Shown: positions 34,997-44,708 of the stretch, piece by piece
How the letters are laid out: each line of letters starts with the position of its first letter
Numbering within the stretch: position 1 is the stretch's first letter
Source: Nonlabens xiamenensis
GTDB taxonomy: Bacteria; Bacteroidota; Bacteroidia; Flavobacteriales; Flavobacteriaceae
Length of the DNA: 64,000 bases
Assembly: GCF_003865345.1 (NCBI RefSeq)
Contig: NZ_RMVE01000005.1
Span: forward strand, 330,849 to 394,848
Direction of reading: 5' to 3'
The notes under the pieces: generated by a model
Databases searched by the model: none
Told to the model about the DNA's origin: nothing
The model's input: the letters and a program-made list of their open reading frames with translations, nothing else
Made by a program: the position numbers and the translations under genes

Positions 34997-36456
34997 TGAT
35001 GAAGCATAGCGCCTGGAATCTTGTGATCACTGCCGTAGGCTTTGTATTGGGAGCGATCAATGTGCTTGTTCTTGCCACCACTTACTTAGATGATGAATAT
35101 TATGGACTGTGGGGCTATATTTTATCTACGGCGTTTCTGATTTTTCCGTTGATGTCCTTTGGGATACATAATACTATTATCAAGTACTACTCAAAATATC
35201 CAACCAAGGAAGAACGTGATGTTTTCTTGACCCAAATGTTGTGTTGGCCATTAGGGGTTGTCCTCTTTATAGTGGGGCTGATTTGGATATTTCAAACTGA
35301 GCTGCAACTGTTTATATCTTCCCGCAACCAGATGGTAGGTGATTACTTATGGTTGATTGTGGTGATCGGATTCTTACAAGCGTATTTTGAGATTTTTTAT
35401 GCCTGGGTCAAGGTACATATGAAAACCATTGGCGGTAATTTTCTCAAGGAGGTTTTCTATAGATTTGGGGCAACGATCCTGCTTTTATTAGTCATGTGGG
35501 AACAAATTACCCAGGTGCAATTTATATATGCGCTAGCCTTGATCTACTTGTTGCGTATGCTTTTGATGATGTGGTTGGCTTTAAAGACTTATCGACCCCA
35601 ATGGCGTTGGGGTAGGCTACAGGCGAGAAAGGATATTTTGACTTATTCCATGTTGATGATCGTGGCTGGTTCTGTGGCGACAGCCTTACTGGATTTGGAT
35701 AAAAATATGATCAACCAATTCAGAGACATCGAATTGATTAGTTACTTCAATGTAGCGGTGTTTGTTGCCACCGTTATTGCAGTTCCAGCCAGGGGAATGG
35801 CCCAGATTACACATCCATTGACTGCAACGCACTACAATAACAATGATAGAGCTGCGATGGAAGATCTTTATAAACGCAGTTCGCTCAACTTGAGTATCAT
35901 TTCAGGCTTTTTGATGGTGATCATTTTATGTAACGCGCAAGAGTTTTACCAGTTACTACCACCAGCATTTGAGGTCGGCATACCTGTGCTATTCTTAATT
36001 AGCGTAGTCAAATACACTGAAAATCTATTGGGAAGCAATAATGCCATTCTTTACAATACCGATTTATACAGAGTAACGCTTTGGATGGGATTGGGGTTGG
36101 CCTTGCTGGCTTTCCTGCTCAATCTATGGTTGATCCCGCTATATGGAATCATTGGTGCAGCCGTTGCAACTTGTGCGGCTTATGTGGGTTATGCCGCAGC
36201 CAAGATTGGTTATGTTAATTATAAACTGGGGATGCATCCATGGACTTCCAAAACCACTGCTTCGGTGTTATTGATTCTGATCAGCTTAGGAACCTTTTAT
36301 TTTTGGGACTTTCCATGGAATCCATATATCAACATTGGAGCAAAAAGTTTACTCATCTGTTTGTACTACGGGATACTGATGTACTATTTCAATCTCTCTA
36401 CCGAAATTAACGCCATCATTTTACAGCTATGGCATAAAAAAAGCCGATTTCTTTAG
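34987..36456 (+). CDS. Polysaccharide flippase (Wzx/MATE-like)
   Basis: The protein has 489 residues with 12 to 14 TM helices (for example SAWNLVITAVGFVLGAINVL and VFVATVIAVPARGMAQITHP). Size and hydrophobic pattern match polysaccharide biosynthesis flippases of the MOP superfamily, which move lipid-linked sugars across the inner membrane. It completes the cluster with YfhO and the glycosyltransferase. The stop codon lies inside the 5' arm region of the terminator at 36440. The start could also be ATG at 34999. Confidence 0.85.
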   Translation: MGIVMKHSAWNLVITAVGFVLGAINVLVLATTYLDDEYYGLWGYILSTAFLIFPLMSFGIHNTIIKYYSKYPTKEERDVFLTQMLCWPLGVVLFIVGLIWIFQTELQLFISSRNQMVGDYLWLIVVIGFLQAYFEIFYAWVKVHMKTIGGNFLKEVFYRFGATILLLLVMWEQITQVQFIYALALIYLLRMLLMMWLALKTYRPQWRWGRLQARKDILTYSMLMIVAGSVATALLDLDKNMINQFRDIELISYFNVAVFVATVIAVPARGMAQITHPLTATHYNNNDRAAMEDLYKRSSLNLSIISGFLMVIILCNAQEFYQLLPPAFEVGIPVLFLISVVKYTENLLGSNNAILYNTDLYRVTLWMGLGLALLAFLLNLWLIPLYGIIGAAVATCAAYVGYAAAKIGYVNYKLGMHPWTSKTTASVLLILISLGTFYFWDFPWNPYINIGAKSLLICLYYGILMYYFNLSTEINAIILQLWHKKSRFL

Positions 36457-36469
36457 CGAAATCGGCTTT
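36440..36469. terminator. Bidirectional terminator
   Basis: Arms AAAGCCGATTTC (36440-36451) and GAAATCGGCTTT (36458-36469), with T-rich tracts on both sides. It serves the flippase gene and the convergent gene at 36491. Confidence 0.85.
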
Positions 36470-36490
36470 ATAATTTGACTACTTGATAGT

Positions 36491-37912
36491 TTATCCACGG
36501 CGTCTGCTGCTGCGTTCTGTTCTATTAGAAGAACCTCTCGAACCACTGCTGGCTTTACTGCGTGACCCTCTTTGCGAACTAGTAGCTCTTGTATTTCCTC
36601 TAGGGTTAGTATTTCTTGACGCCCTTTGGGTATTTCTGGAACTATTGGTTCTGGTCGCCCTTTGCGTATTCCTGGAACTAGTCCTATTGGTAGCTTTAGG
36701 CGCTCTGGAAGATCTGTTAACTGTCCGCGCTGTGGTATTTCTACTGGTGCGGTTCGGTCTGGATTCTACCCGACTACGAGAATTATCTCTTGAGGTTCTG
36801 GCAGATGGTTTATAGACTTCACTTCCTCTGGTCGTATTGGCTCTAGGCTGACGCACCGTTCTGTTGGACTGTGCAGCGTTACCACGATCATTGGTCATTC
36901 TAGAACTTCTAGAGGTACGTGCCACATTATTTCTGTTCGCCGTAAGATTATTGTTTCCGACACTGGTCCTGTTACTATTCGTACGAGTAGATCGAGTTGC
37001 ATTCTCATTTCTGCTACTGGTAGCACGCCCCATTCGGTTGTTGCTACGTCCGGCATTGGACCTGGCACTGGTATTTCTACTGGCCAAAGCTGACCTATTA
37101 CTCACACTACTTCTTCCACTGTTGTTTCGGGTAAGGCTTTGTCTACCTCTAGAGATGGCTCTGCGGTTATTTCTGACAGAGTTGTTCGCTGCAATAGCAC
37201 GACCTCTTGAGTTACGACGACCTCTTTCAAAACTACGGTACTGTACCCTGTCATAGGGACGGTAGAAATTTCTGCGTCCTACAGATGTATAACATCCATT
37301 ATAATAGGTAGGTCTATTCCAGTAAACTCGGTGGTAAGACCATGAATATCTAATCGGATTATAGAACTGTCGGTAAGGCGTAGTATAAACTACACAACGA
37401 TTAAATACAGGTGGATTGTAGTACACATGCCATGGTCTGTACACATAAACCCTGTTAAAAGGGTTTATGTAACCTACACAGTAATCAATATATCCAGGAG
37501 ATCTGTAAAAGACTCTCAAATCACCCAATCGGTGAACATAACCATTTCTATAATTGATATTTACGTTACCAATCTGGTTGACCCTACCATAAGCATCATA
37601 GTAGATAGGTACTTCTTCTACTTGAATAACAGCTCCATAGGTATCATATTGAACGTAAGGATCATAATCATAGCCCGTATTAAAGGATAACTGCACATTG
37701 GGCGTATTGATTGACACGCCAAAATCAGGTCCATTCTGTAGGTAGTTAAAGTCAAACTGCCCATCAGGGAATACGGCAAACTCAATTCCGCCTTCGGTAA
37801 AAATAAAATTCTTAGTATAACCGCGGAATCGTGTTTCTTCAGTTGGTGTCTCTGCATAACTGGTGCTTAGTCCAATCAAAAAGACAACCAGTAAGGTAGA
37901 TAGCTTTTTCAT
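36491..37912 (-). CDS. Exported protein with Arg/Ser/Asn/Thr-rich basic tail
   Basis: With ATG 37912 the protein has 473 residues and a signal peptide (KKLSTLLVVFLIGLSTSYA). The first half (about 30-210) is Tyr-rich with repeats such as VNQIGNVNINYRNGYVHRLG and many VYYNPP-like segments. From about 230 to the end the chain is almost only Arg, Ser, Asn, Thr, Ala and Gly (SRNTQRASRNTNPRGNTRA). This is strongly basic and surely disordered; it could bind nucleic acid or polyanionic matrix. No known family is assigned for the tail. Confidence 0.75.
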   Translation of the reverse strand: MKKLSTLLVVFLIGLSTSYAETPTEETRFRGYTKNFIFTEGGIEFAVFPDGQFDFNYLQNGPDFGVSINTPNVQLSFNTGYDYDPYVQYDTYGAVIQVEEVPIYYDAYGRVNQIGNVNINYRNGYVHRLGDLRVFYRSPGYIDYCVGYINPFNRVYVYRPWHVYYNPPVFNRCVVYTTPYRQFYNPIRYSWSYHRVYWNRPTYYNGCYTSVGRRNFYRPYDRVQYRSFERGRRNSRGRAIAANNSVRNNRRAISRGRQSLTRNNSGRSSVSNRSALASRNTSARSNAGRSNNRMGRATSSRNENATRSTRTNSNRTSVGNNNLTANRNNVARTSRSSRMTNDRGNAAQSNRTVRQPRANTTRGSEVYKPSARTSRDNSRSRVESRPNRTSRNTTARTVNRSSRAPKATNRTSSRNTQRATRTNSSRNTQRASRNTNPRGNTRATSSQRGSRSKASSGSRGSSNRTERSSRRRG

Positions 37913-38302
37913 AATTAAGGTATTTATGCAAGACATCATTGTCTAACACTAAATACGAATCAATCAGCGTGCCAAAACACGAAAACGTTTGAGTTTGGTT
38001 ATAATTACTTTGTTCGAAGAGGTGTTACAACTAATTGTTATAAAGTATTTTAGATAGTTTTATTGAAGTAATTATTGAAGCTTAAATTTTAAGGACAAAA
38101 AGAATGAGTATACGTATTCTGTTTGTTTTTATAAGATCTCAGGTCGGACTTTAGTGGTAAATGGATTGGTTTTATCATCGACAACAGCTTTACTAAATAA
38201 TAATACGATAGTTTTTATCTATAATATTCAAGACAAAGGCAGACAAAAGCTTATTAATTTTAAGGAAATAATAGACCCCACAAACTTTATTAAAATACGC
38301 AT
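37913..38302. other. Intergenic region upstream of katG, no gene seen
   Basis: 390 AT-rich bases between the basic exported protein and katG, which diverge. It must hold both promoters. I see no exact TAnnTTTG pair and no clear OxyR-type palindrome, and no coding frame. Confidence 0.5.
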
Positions 38303-40558
38303 ATGAACAGATCTTCAGAAACAGACGGAAATGTTTGGGATATCAATGATTCCGAAGCAGCAGCCAAATGCCCTTTTATGGGTGGACCTGCCAGCAATAC
38401 AGCTGGTAAAGGCACGCGCAACAGAGACTGGTGGCCTAACAGCTTAAAATTAAATGTCTTACGTCAAAATGCACCTAAGTCCGACCCTATGGATCCGGAT
38501 TTTGATTACGAGGCCGCTTTCCAACAATTAGATATGTCGGCGCTGCGAAAAGACCTAACCGATCTGATGACTGATTCACAAGATTGGTGGCCAGCAGATT
38601 ATGGTCATTATGGTGGTTTGTTTATACGTATGGCCTGGCATAGTGCTGGTACTTATCGCGTAGGTGATGGAAGAGGAGGAGCCAGTATTGGTAATCAGCG
38701 ATTTGCACCTTTAAACAGCTGGCCAGACAATGGTAACCTGGACAAGGCACGACTGCTTTTGTGGCCAATCAAAAAGAAATATGGTAAACATATCTCTTGG
38801 GCTGATTTAATGATATTGGCTGGGAATGTGGCCATTGAGTCCATGGGCTTCCCAAAATTAGGTTTTGCTGGAGGTAGAGTAGATGCTTTTGAACCAGAAC
38901 AAGATATTTATTGGGGAAGTGAAACCGAATGGATGGGCAATGAGGCTAGATATAGTGATAGTGAGCTCGAGGGAATGTTGGGTGCTACCCACATGGGGTT
39001 GATTTACGTGAACCCTGAAGGTCCCAATGGCCATCCTGATCCGCTTGGTTCAGCCAAAAATATCAGAGAAACCTTCGGTAGAATGGCAATGAATGATTAC
39101 GAAACCGTTGCTTTGGTTGCTGGAGGTCATACTTTTGGAAAAGCACATGGAGCTGCCGATGGGGATCAATATGTAGGTGCTGAACCAGCCGGTGCCACTA
39201 TGGAAGAAATGAGCATGGGTTGGAAAAACACCTATGAATCTGGCCGTGGAGATCATACCATTACCAGCGGACTTGAAGGTGCATGGACGCCTCACCCCAA
39301 CAAATGGGATCATGATTATTTCAGGGTGTTGTTGGATTATGAATGGGAATTAACCAAAAGTCCAGCTGGTGCACATCAGTGGAGACCGACGGATGCTTCC
39401 AATCCAGATAAGGCGCCGATGGCTGGAGACCCATCAAAAACACAAGATTTGATGATGTCCACCGCAGATATGGCACTAAAAAAGGACCCTAATTACCTTA
39501 AGATTTCCAAGCATTTTAGGGAAAACCCAGCGGAATTTGAAGACGCTTTCGCGAAAGCGTGGTTCAAACTTACCCACAGAGATTTAGGTCCGATTTCGAG
39601 ATATTTGGGTGATGAGATTCCTGAAAAGCAGGAGTTATGGCAAGATCCGATACCTGAATTAGATCATGACTTGATCCATGAAAGTGAGATTGAAGACCTT
39701 AAGGAGAAAATTGCTGAGAGCGGGCTGAGTGTAGAAGAAATGGTAACTACTGCATGGGCAAGTGCTTCTACTTTCAGAGGATCGGACAAACGAGGTGGCG
39801 CCAATGGAAGTAGAATCCGTCTGGCACCACAAAGCCATTGGGAAGTCAATCACCCAGAACTATTACACCCAGTGCTGAATAAGCTCAAAGACATACAAAA
39901 AGAGTACAATGACTCCTTAGGCGGTAACAAAAAGGTGTCTATGGCAGATCTTATTGTCCTTGCCGGAAGCGTGGGGGTTGAGAAAGCAGCTGCCGATGCC
40001 GGACACCATATCAACGTACCTTTTACACCCGGAAGAATGGATGCCACCAAGGAAATGACCGATGTAGAGTCGTTTGGCTATTTAGAACCCAGAGCTGACG
40101 GATTTAGAAACTTTTTGGGTGACGAGCAAAAGGCCAAAGGAGAAGATTTGTTGGTGGACAAAGCCAACCTCCTCACCTTATCGGTACCAGAAATGACGGT
40201 TTTGGTAGGAGGGATGCGTGCAATGAATGCCAATTATGATGGTTCAGACTACGGAATCTTTACCGATCGACCTGGTCAATTGACCAATGACTTTTTTGTC
40301 AATATCACGGATCTGAGTACCGTTTGGAAGTCTAAATCTTCGGCAGAACTATTGTTTGAAGGGAAAGACAGAGCTACAGGCGCTCACAAATGGACAGGAA
40401 CCCGTGCCGATCTGATTTTTGGATCTAATTCTGAATTGCGTGCGATCGCTGAAGTATATGCCAGCGATGATGCCCAGGAAAAATTTGTAAAGGACTTTGT
40501 TTCAGCATGGTCCAAAGTGATGCACCTGGACAGATTTGATTTGAAAGATCAATTTTAA
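38303..40558 (+). CDS. katG: Catalase-peroxidase KatG
   Basis: The protein has 751 residues, full length with N- and C-terminal peroxidase domains. Distal residues Arg109, Trp112 and His113 are in [15 protein letters not shown]. The Trp112-Tyr235-Met261 covalent adduct needed for catalase activity is complete ([21 protein letters not shown]). Proximal His276 is in [10 protein letters not shown]. It dismutates hydrogen peroxide in the cytoplasm. It contains palindrome copy 3 inside the conserved [16 protein letters not shown] segment. Confidence 0.98.
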   Translation: MNRSSETDGNVWDINDSEAAAKCPFMGGPASNTAGKGTRNRDWWPNSLKLNVLRQNAPKSDPMDPDFDYEAAFQQLDMSALRKDLTDLMTDSQDWWPADYGHYGGLFIRMAWHSAGTYRVGDGRGGASIGNQRFAPLNSWPDNGNLDKARLLLWPIKKKYGKHISWADLMILAGNVAIESMGFPKLGFAGGRVDAFEPEQDIYWGSETEWMGNEARYSDSELEGMLGATHMGLIYVNPEGPNGHPDPLGSAKNIRETFGRMAMNDYETVALVAGGHTFGKAHGAADGDQYVGAEPAGATMEEMSMGWKNTYESGRGDHTITSGLEGAWTPHPNKWDHDYFRVLLDYEWELTKSPAGAHQWRPTDASNPDKAPMAGDPSKTQDLMMSTADMALKKDPNYLKISKHFRENPAEFEDAFAKAWFKLTHRDLGPISRYLGDEIPEKQELWQDPIPELDHDLIHESEIEDLKEKIAESGLSVEEMVTTAWASASTFRGSDKRGGANGSRIRLAPQSHWEVNHPELLHPVLNKLKDIQKEYNDSLGGNKKVSMADLIVLAGSVGVEKAAADAGHHINVPFTPGRMDATKEMTDVESFGYLEPRADGFRNFLGDEQKAKGEDLLVDKANLLTLSVPEMTVLVGGMRAMNANYDGSDYGIFTDRPGQLTNDFFVNITDLSTVWKSKSSAELLFEGKDRATGAHKWTGTRADLIFGSNSELRAIAEVYASDDAQEKFVKDFVSAWSKVMHLDRFDLKDQF
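39544..39559. repeat. Palindrome CGCTTTCGCGAAAGCG, copy 3
   Basis: Perfect copy inside katG, in frame as DAFAKAW at a conserved part of the enzyme. Confidence 0.9.
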
Positions 40559-40580
40559 GTCACACATAAACTGATAGAAG

Positions 40581-40610
40581 AGCCTCTGATCATCCTTCAG
40601 GGGCTTTTTT
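40581..40610 (+). terminator. Terminator of katG
   Basis: Arms AGCCTCTGA (40581-40589) and TTCAGGGGCT (40596-40605) followed by a T-run. The T-run abuts the stop of the convergent aldo/keto reductase gene. Confidence 0.8.
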
Positions 40611-41511
40611 ATGGCATATCCTTACCGCGGGAGGCAATGTAGATCTCAAACCATTGCTGCAGACTCATATCTACCTCAAAGGATTTGACAGCTGATCTGA
40701 TGCGCTCGATTTTGCCTGTACCCAAAACCGGAATAATCTGGGATGGGTGCATCAATAACCATTGTAAGAGCAGCTGATCCAATGCCTCTATGCCAATTTG
40801 CTCCCCTAAGGCTTGAAGACTTTGATGAATGCGTTTTTCTTTTTCAGTAGAGGGGTTAAATAGTTTTCCTCCTGCCAATGGCGACCAGGCCATCGGTGGT
40901 ATGTTCTTGCTGATGAGATAATCAATATTCTGGTTTTCAAAATGTTCCAGTTCCAAAGGCGATATCTCAATTTGATTGGTCACCACTGGTTCGTCGCATG
41001 CCGACTCCAGGGCTTGTACCTGCAACGGAAGAAAGTTGGACACCCCAAAATGCAATACTTTTCCGCTGGATTTAAGTTGGTCAAAAGCTTTGGCGACTTC
41101 TTCTGGCTGGAAAAAGGGTGAAGGTCTATGCAATAGCAATAAATCGATGCGATCGGTTTGTAGCTGTCTTAAGGAGTCTTCTGCTTGTTGAACAATATAG
41201 TCAGCACTATAATCATAATATTTGACTCGGCGATCAGGAAACTTATCGGTGGCCAGTTTGATTCCGCATTTGGTGACCAGCTGCATTTGGTCTCTTAGAC
41301 TGGGTTGCAAGGCTAAAGCTTTGCCGAAAGCGGCTTCACAGGCATGATTGCCATAAATATCTGCGTGGTCAAAAGTGGTGATTCCAGCTTCCATTACCTC
41401 TTTTACATAAGATAAAAGCTCCTGGTCGGTCATTTTCCAATCCATCAACCTCCAAAGGCCCAACACCATTCTAGAGATGACAAGCTCTGGGGCCAGTGCA
41501 ATTTTTTCCAT
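40609..41511 (-). CDS. Aldo/keto reductase, YdhF-like
   Basis: The protein has 300 residues from ATG 41511; the frame extends to a TTG three codons upstream. A TIM-barrel reductase: the GxWRLMDW opening (VLGLWRLMDWKMTDQ), catalytic Asp-Tyr pair in FDHADIYGNHACEAAFGKAL, Lys in TKCGIKL and the NADPH-binding end (IPVLGTGKIERIRSAVKS) all match E. coli YdhF-type enzymes. It reduces carbonyls with NADPH in the cytosol; the substrate is unknown. It converges on katG. Confidence 0.88.
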   Translation of the reverse strand: MEKIALAPELVISRMVLGLWRLMDWKMTDQELLSYVKEVMEAGITTFDHADIYGNHACEAAFGKALALQPSLRDQMQLVTKCGIKLATDKFPDRRVKYYDYSADYIVQQAEDSLRQLQTDRIDLLLLHRPSPFFQPEEVAKAFDQLKSSGKVLHFGVSNFLPLQVQALESACDEPVVTNQIEISPLELEHFENQNIDYLISKNIPPMAWSPLAGGKLFNPSTEKEKRIHQSLQALGEQIGIEALDQLLLQWLLMHPSQIIPVLGTGKIERIRSAVKSFEVDMSLQQWFEIYIASRGKDMP

Positions 41512-41674
41512 GCTGTTCAATTTATAGCCTGCAAGATAGGGAGGAATTTAGAATGCAACATGGATCAGTGAATTTGATCGCTGACTGAAATGAAAATCAA
41601 TCCAGTTCATTGTTTATACTCTTGATTGCTGAAAAAGAAAGATTACAGAGTTACATTTATCATATATAAAGCTG

Positions 41675-41682
41675 TATTTTTG
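41675..41682 (+). promoter_or_regulatory. Promoter -7 element of ndk
   Basis: TATTTTTG fits the Bacteroidota -7 consensus TAnnTTTG and lies 27 bases before the ndk start. Confidence 0.55.
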
Positions 41683-41709
41683 CAGCGCATTTAAAAAAGA
41701 CAAACAAGA

Positions 41710-42129
41710 ATGGCTAGCAATAGAACATTTACAATGATCAAGCCTGATGCCGTAGAAGACGGACACACAGGTGCTATACTTGAAAAAATCACAGCCAGCG
41801 GTTTTAGAATCGTTGCTTTGAAAAAAACACAGATGACTGTGGCTGATGCCCAGGAGTTTTACGCCATCCACAGTGAGCGTCCGTTTTTTGGCGAATTGGT
41901 GGAATTCATGACCCGTGGACCAATTGTGGCGGCGGTATTGGAAAAAGAAAACGCTGTAGCCGACTTCCGTACGCTGATCGGCGCTACCAATCCTGCTGAG
42001 GCAGCCGATGGCACCATTAGAAAACTCTTTGCTAAAAGTGTTGGTGAAAATGCCGTACACGGTAGCGATAGCGATGAAAATGCCGCAATTGAAAGTTCGT
42101 TTCACTTTTCAGGACGTGAGATGTTCTAA
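41710..42129 (+). CDS. ndk: Nucleoside-diphosphate kinase
   Basis: The protein has 139 residues, full length. [20 protein letters not shown] is the family start, and the phosphohistidine lies in [15 protein letters not shown] (His117 region), the NDK active-site signature. It transfers the gamma phosphate of ATP to NDPs in the cytosol. Monocistronic with a promoter and terminator of its own. Confidence 0.97.
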   Translation: MASNRTFTMIKPDAVEDGHTGAILEKITASGFRIVALKKTQMTVADAQEFYAIHSERPFFGELVEFMTRGPIVAAVLEKENAVADFRTLIGATNPAEAADGTIRKLFAKSVGENAVHGSDSDENAAIESSFHFSGREMF

Positions 42130-42157
42130 ATTCAATCGAACTAACTTACAACAAAAG

Positions 42158-42184
42158 CCCATCTGTGTTCAGGTGGGTTTTTTT
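42158..42184 (+). terminator. Terminator of ndk
   Basis: Arms CCCATCTG (42158-42165) and CAGGTGGG (42170-42177) with one mismatch-tolerant loop of four bases, followed by seven T. Confidence 0.85.
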
Positions 42185-42303
42185 ATTTCTAGTTGAACTA
42201 TTGAGTCAAAATGATGGCCATACGATCAAATTGCCGTCTAGAAAGCAATGTTCTATTGTCCAATTCGACCTGTCAAAGTTCTAAACTTATCGGTCTTCAG
42301 TGC

Positions 42304-42417
42304 TTATCTGGCAAGCTCAGACGGACAATTTATTTTTATTGATATGTTGGGTTGTTGGAATTGATTATTGTACCACCAAGGAATTCGTCCTGTGTTTACC
42401 AGATCTGCTTCAGCCAT
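42304..42417 (-). CDS. Possible small ORF coupled to the SRPBCC gene
   Basis: 37 codons, MAEADLVNTGRIPWW then YNNQFQQPNISIKINC, starting with an ATG that overlaps the TGA of the upstream gene (AATGGCTGA), which suggests translational coupling. The composition looks protein-like but no family is known. It could also be a frameshifted tail of the SRPBCC gene or chance. Confidence 0.3.
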   Translation of the reverse strand: MAEADLVNTGRIPWWYNNQFQQPNISIKINCPSELAR

Positions 42418-42868
42418 TTTCACAGTAATTTTTAAAGCAATCGAGTATATACTGCCATCCCTCTGGACTGTCCATCATCTTATGGTAATTTTCGTATCCT
42501 TTTCCGTGGTTTTCAAAGTTGGCGTGTTCCAAGTCCATTAAGCAATGCTCATCCACACTTGAAAATCGAATATGCACTACACTTGCCTGATCAGCATCAG
42601 GTACAGGTTCACGCTGCGGACTGATCTGCCAGGTAAAATGAATTGAGCTGGGGGTGTTAACTTCCAACACCCTACCCCAATCACATCTAAAGCCATGTGG
42701 GCCAATTTCAGTACAGAAACCATTGGTGACCGGGTCAATAAACATTTGCTGCAAGTGATGCTGGGACCAAGAATATTCCTTTGGCCACCAATCCATCATA
42801 TTTCCAACGAATAGTTCAAATACTTGATCCTGGCTACGATCGATTTGAATTGATTTCTTAAGTTCCAT
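42410..42868 (-). CDS. SRPBCC / AHSA1-like protein
   Basis: The protein has 152 residues. The N-terminal strand ELKKSIQIDRSQDQVFELFV and the later FTWQISPQREPVPD plus a long C-terminal helix (GYENYHKMMDSPEGWQYILD) match the START-like Activator-of-Hsp90 homologue family. Ligand unknown; probably cytosolic. Confidence 0.8.
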   Translation of the reverse strand: MELKKSIQIDRSQDQVFELFVGNMMDWWPKEYSWSQHHLQQMFIDPVTNGFCTEIGPHGFRCDWGRVLEVNTPSSIHFTWQISPQREPVPDADQASVVHIRFSSVDEHCLMDLEHANFENHGKGYENYHKMMDSPEGWQYILDCFKNYCENG

Positions 42869-42961
42869 AAATGTAACTATTTGGCGTGACCCAGCTCTCT
42901 GTGTCCCATAGCAGGGAATAGGGGAGCCATTGACTGAATAAAATTAAAGCTCCAACTTTCT

Positions 42962-43960
42962 TTAAAAATAAATCAAATCTTCGTTCACCTTTAGACGGTC
43001 TTCAATGGTTTTGATCTTTAGGTGCATTTTATTAAAAAATTGAGTGCGATCCCTTTCTCCAGCATTGATCAATAACTTTGAATTTTTCATTTGTTTTGCG
43101 AAAAATTTGTCCAGTCGCTCGCAAGTAGGGATATGTTCGACTTTAAGATAAGTCAACACAGTAAAAGGGCAGAAGAACAGCTTTTGATTTTTAGTTTTGA
43201 TCATTACCGTATTGCTCATCGTCAATAAATCGCTTTTATACAAGAGGTATTGGGTTTGATTTTGAGTGCCAGTGATGCTCTGCTCAATACTTTGTCTTTC
43301 TACACGATGAATAATTTGTCTCAAATCCTCGCAGATGGTTAGGGCCATTTCCCTGCTCAACAATCCAGCTTCATAAAAGTAAAAAACCTGTTGTAAATTT
43401 CCATTGATGGTATTGTCATTCCAGAATTCTATGATATCAATATTGTTGTAAACATCACCCAGGGCTCTTGCACTTTCAAAGAGAGAAGTAGGGGCTTGCT
43501 CTGTAAACTCTTGAAAACTCATTTTGGACATCTTTCCATCATCGTCCAAAAATTTGAGCCAGACATAACATTTATACTTTGTCAAATGAGAATCGGATAA
43601 AGTGTAAAACAAGGGAATATCTTTGGCTGAATACGTGATGCTGGAACTGCTGAGTTTAGTTAAGGGCTGTAGTTGCTCAAGCGAATTCCTAAAATAGGCC
43701 TCAAGCCCGTCTACATCTTGAATAGGAGGGGAGACATCTGCCAAGATGGAGTTTTGCTCGCCTACCTCGTATAACTTATTCAACGAAAGTTTAAAATGTT
43801 TGGCCAGATGTACGCTTTCCTCCAAACTCAAAACAGTTTTGCCATTGACTCTTCGATAGGCGGCATCATAACTGATGTCCAACACGTGCGAGATCTCATC
43901 GATCACTGAAAGTGTAGGTGGAAGTATTTGACGTATTTTACCTATGAGTAGTTCTTGCAT
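42962..43960 (-). CDS. HTH-type transcriptional regulator
   Basis: The protein has 332 residues. The N-terminal 65 residues form an XRE-like helix-turn-helix (VLDISYDAAYRRVNGKTVLS, followed by LEESVHLAKHFKLSLNKLYE). The remaining 260 residues are helical without a named domain, as in a common flavobacterial regulator group. It stands alone; an inverted repeat lies just upstream of its start and could be its own operator. Confidence 0.7.
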   Translation of the reverse strand: MQELLIGKIRQILPPTLSVIDEISHVLDISYDAAYRRVNGKTVLSLEESVHLAKHFKLSLNKLYEVGEQNSILADVSPPIQDVDGLEAYFRNSLEQLQPLTKLSSSSITYSAKDIPLFYTLSDSHLTKYKCYVWLKFLDDDGKMSKMSFQEFTEQAPTSLFESARALGDVYNNIDIIEFWNDNTINGNLQQVFYFYEAGLLSREMALTICEDLRQIIHRVERQSIEQSITGTQNQTQYLLYKSDLLTMSNTVMIKTKNQKLFFCPFTVLTYLKVEHIPTCERLDKFFAKQMKNSKLLINAGERDRTQFFNKMHLKIKTIEDRLKVNEDLIYF

Positions 43961-43964
43961 TTTT

Positions 43965-43996
43965 CAAAGATAAATCGATAATCGTAAAATCGATTT
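43965..43996 (-). promoter_or_regulatory. Candidate promoter and operator of the HTH regulator
   Basis: CAAAGATA (43965-43972) is TATCTTTG on the minus strand, a -7 match. It lies only five bases before the start codon, implying a leaderless or very short 5' end. AAATCGAT (43972-43979) and ATCGATTT (43989-43996) form an 8-base inverted repeat with a 9-base spacer. Confidence 0.4.
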
Positions 43997-44123
43997 GTGA
44001 TTTTCGCAAAAAACTGAAGTATAGTGTTGTGTGAAATACAAGACTTGTATTATTTGAAATAATAAGCAGGTGTTTAAGATGGGTCACCCGCCATCCAAGA
44101 ATGCCTAGACCTTATCTACCAGT

Positions 44124-44708
44124 TTAAATCTGATAATTTTTGAGGTAATGATAGACCTTAGGCAGCGGTAGCCCCATCACATTATAGTAACAGCCTTCTA
44201 GTCGCTCAACGCTAGTATAACCCAGCCAATCCTGCACTCCGTAAGCACCAGCCTTATCAAAGGGTTTGTATTGTTGGATATAATATTGAATTTCATCAGA
44301 AGAAAGATCGCCAAAATAAACTCTGGTCATGTCGTGAATGGTCTCCTGATGTTTTGTGCTGGTAAAGCACACCGAAGTAAATACCTGGTGTTGCGCGCCA
44401 CTCATCGTTGACAACATTTCGGCGGCATGCTCAGCAGATGTAGGTTTTTCCAGTGCTCGACCGTCCATCCACACTATGGTATCGCTAGTGATCAACAATT
44501 GATTTTCTCTCAAGTCATGAAAAGCATCGGCTTTTAATTTGGCCAGATAATCGGTGATCTCATGGCCTGTTAATTTGTGGCTATATAATTCCTCCACTGG
44601 TCTTGTTTCAATCCTGAATGTGAGATCTAAACCTTTCAGCAATTCCTGACGCCTGGGGGATTGAGACGCTAGAATAATTTCTATATTTTTAAATTTCTCT
44701 GCCAGCAT
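44124..44708 (-). CDS. maf: Maf family nucleotide pyrophosphatase
   Basis: The protein has 194 residues. LASQSPRRQELLKGL is the Maf signature, and ITSDTIVWMDGRALEKP contains the catalytic Asp. Maf proteins hydrolyse dTTP/UTP or modified nucleotides and limit septum formation when overproduced. It starts right at the stop of the UbiA gene, as last gene of a four-gene operon. Confidence 0.93.
   Translation of the reverse strand: MLAEKFKNIEIILASQSPRRQELLKGLDLTFRIETRPVEELYSHKLTGHEITDYLAKLKADAFHDLRENQLLITSDTIVWMDGRALEKPTSAEHAAEMLSTMSGAQHQVFTSVCFTSTKHQETIHDMTRVYFGDLSSDEIQYYIQQYKPFDKAGAYGVQDWLGYTSVERLEGCYYNVMGLPLPKVYHYLKNYQI

Noticed and set aside
36483..37256. Long plus-strand open frames rich in Leu and Val opposite the 36491-37912 gene
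   Set aside because: They arise from the Arg/Ser codon bias of the real minus-strand gene and have no protein-like pattern.
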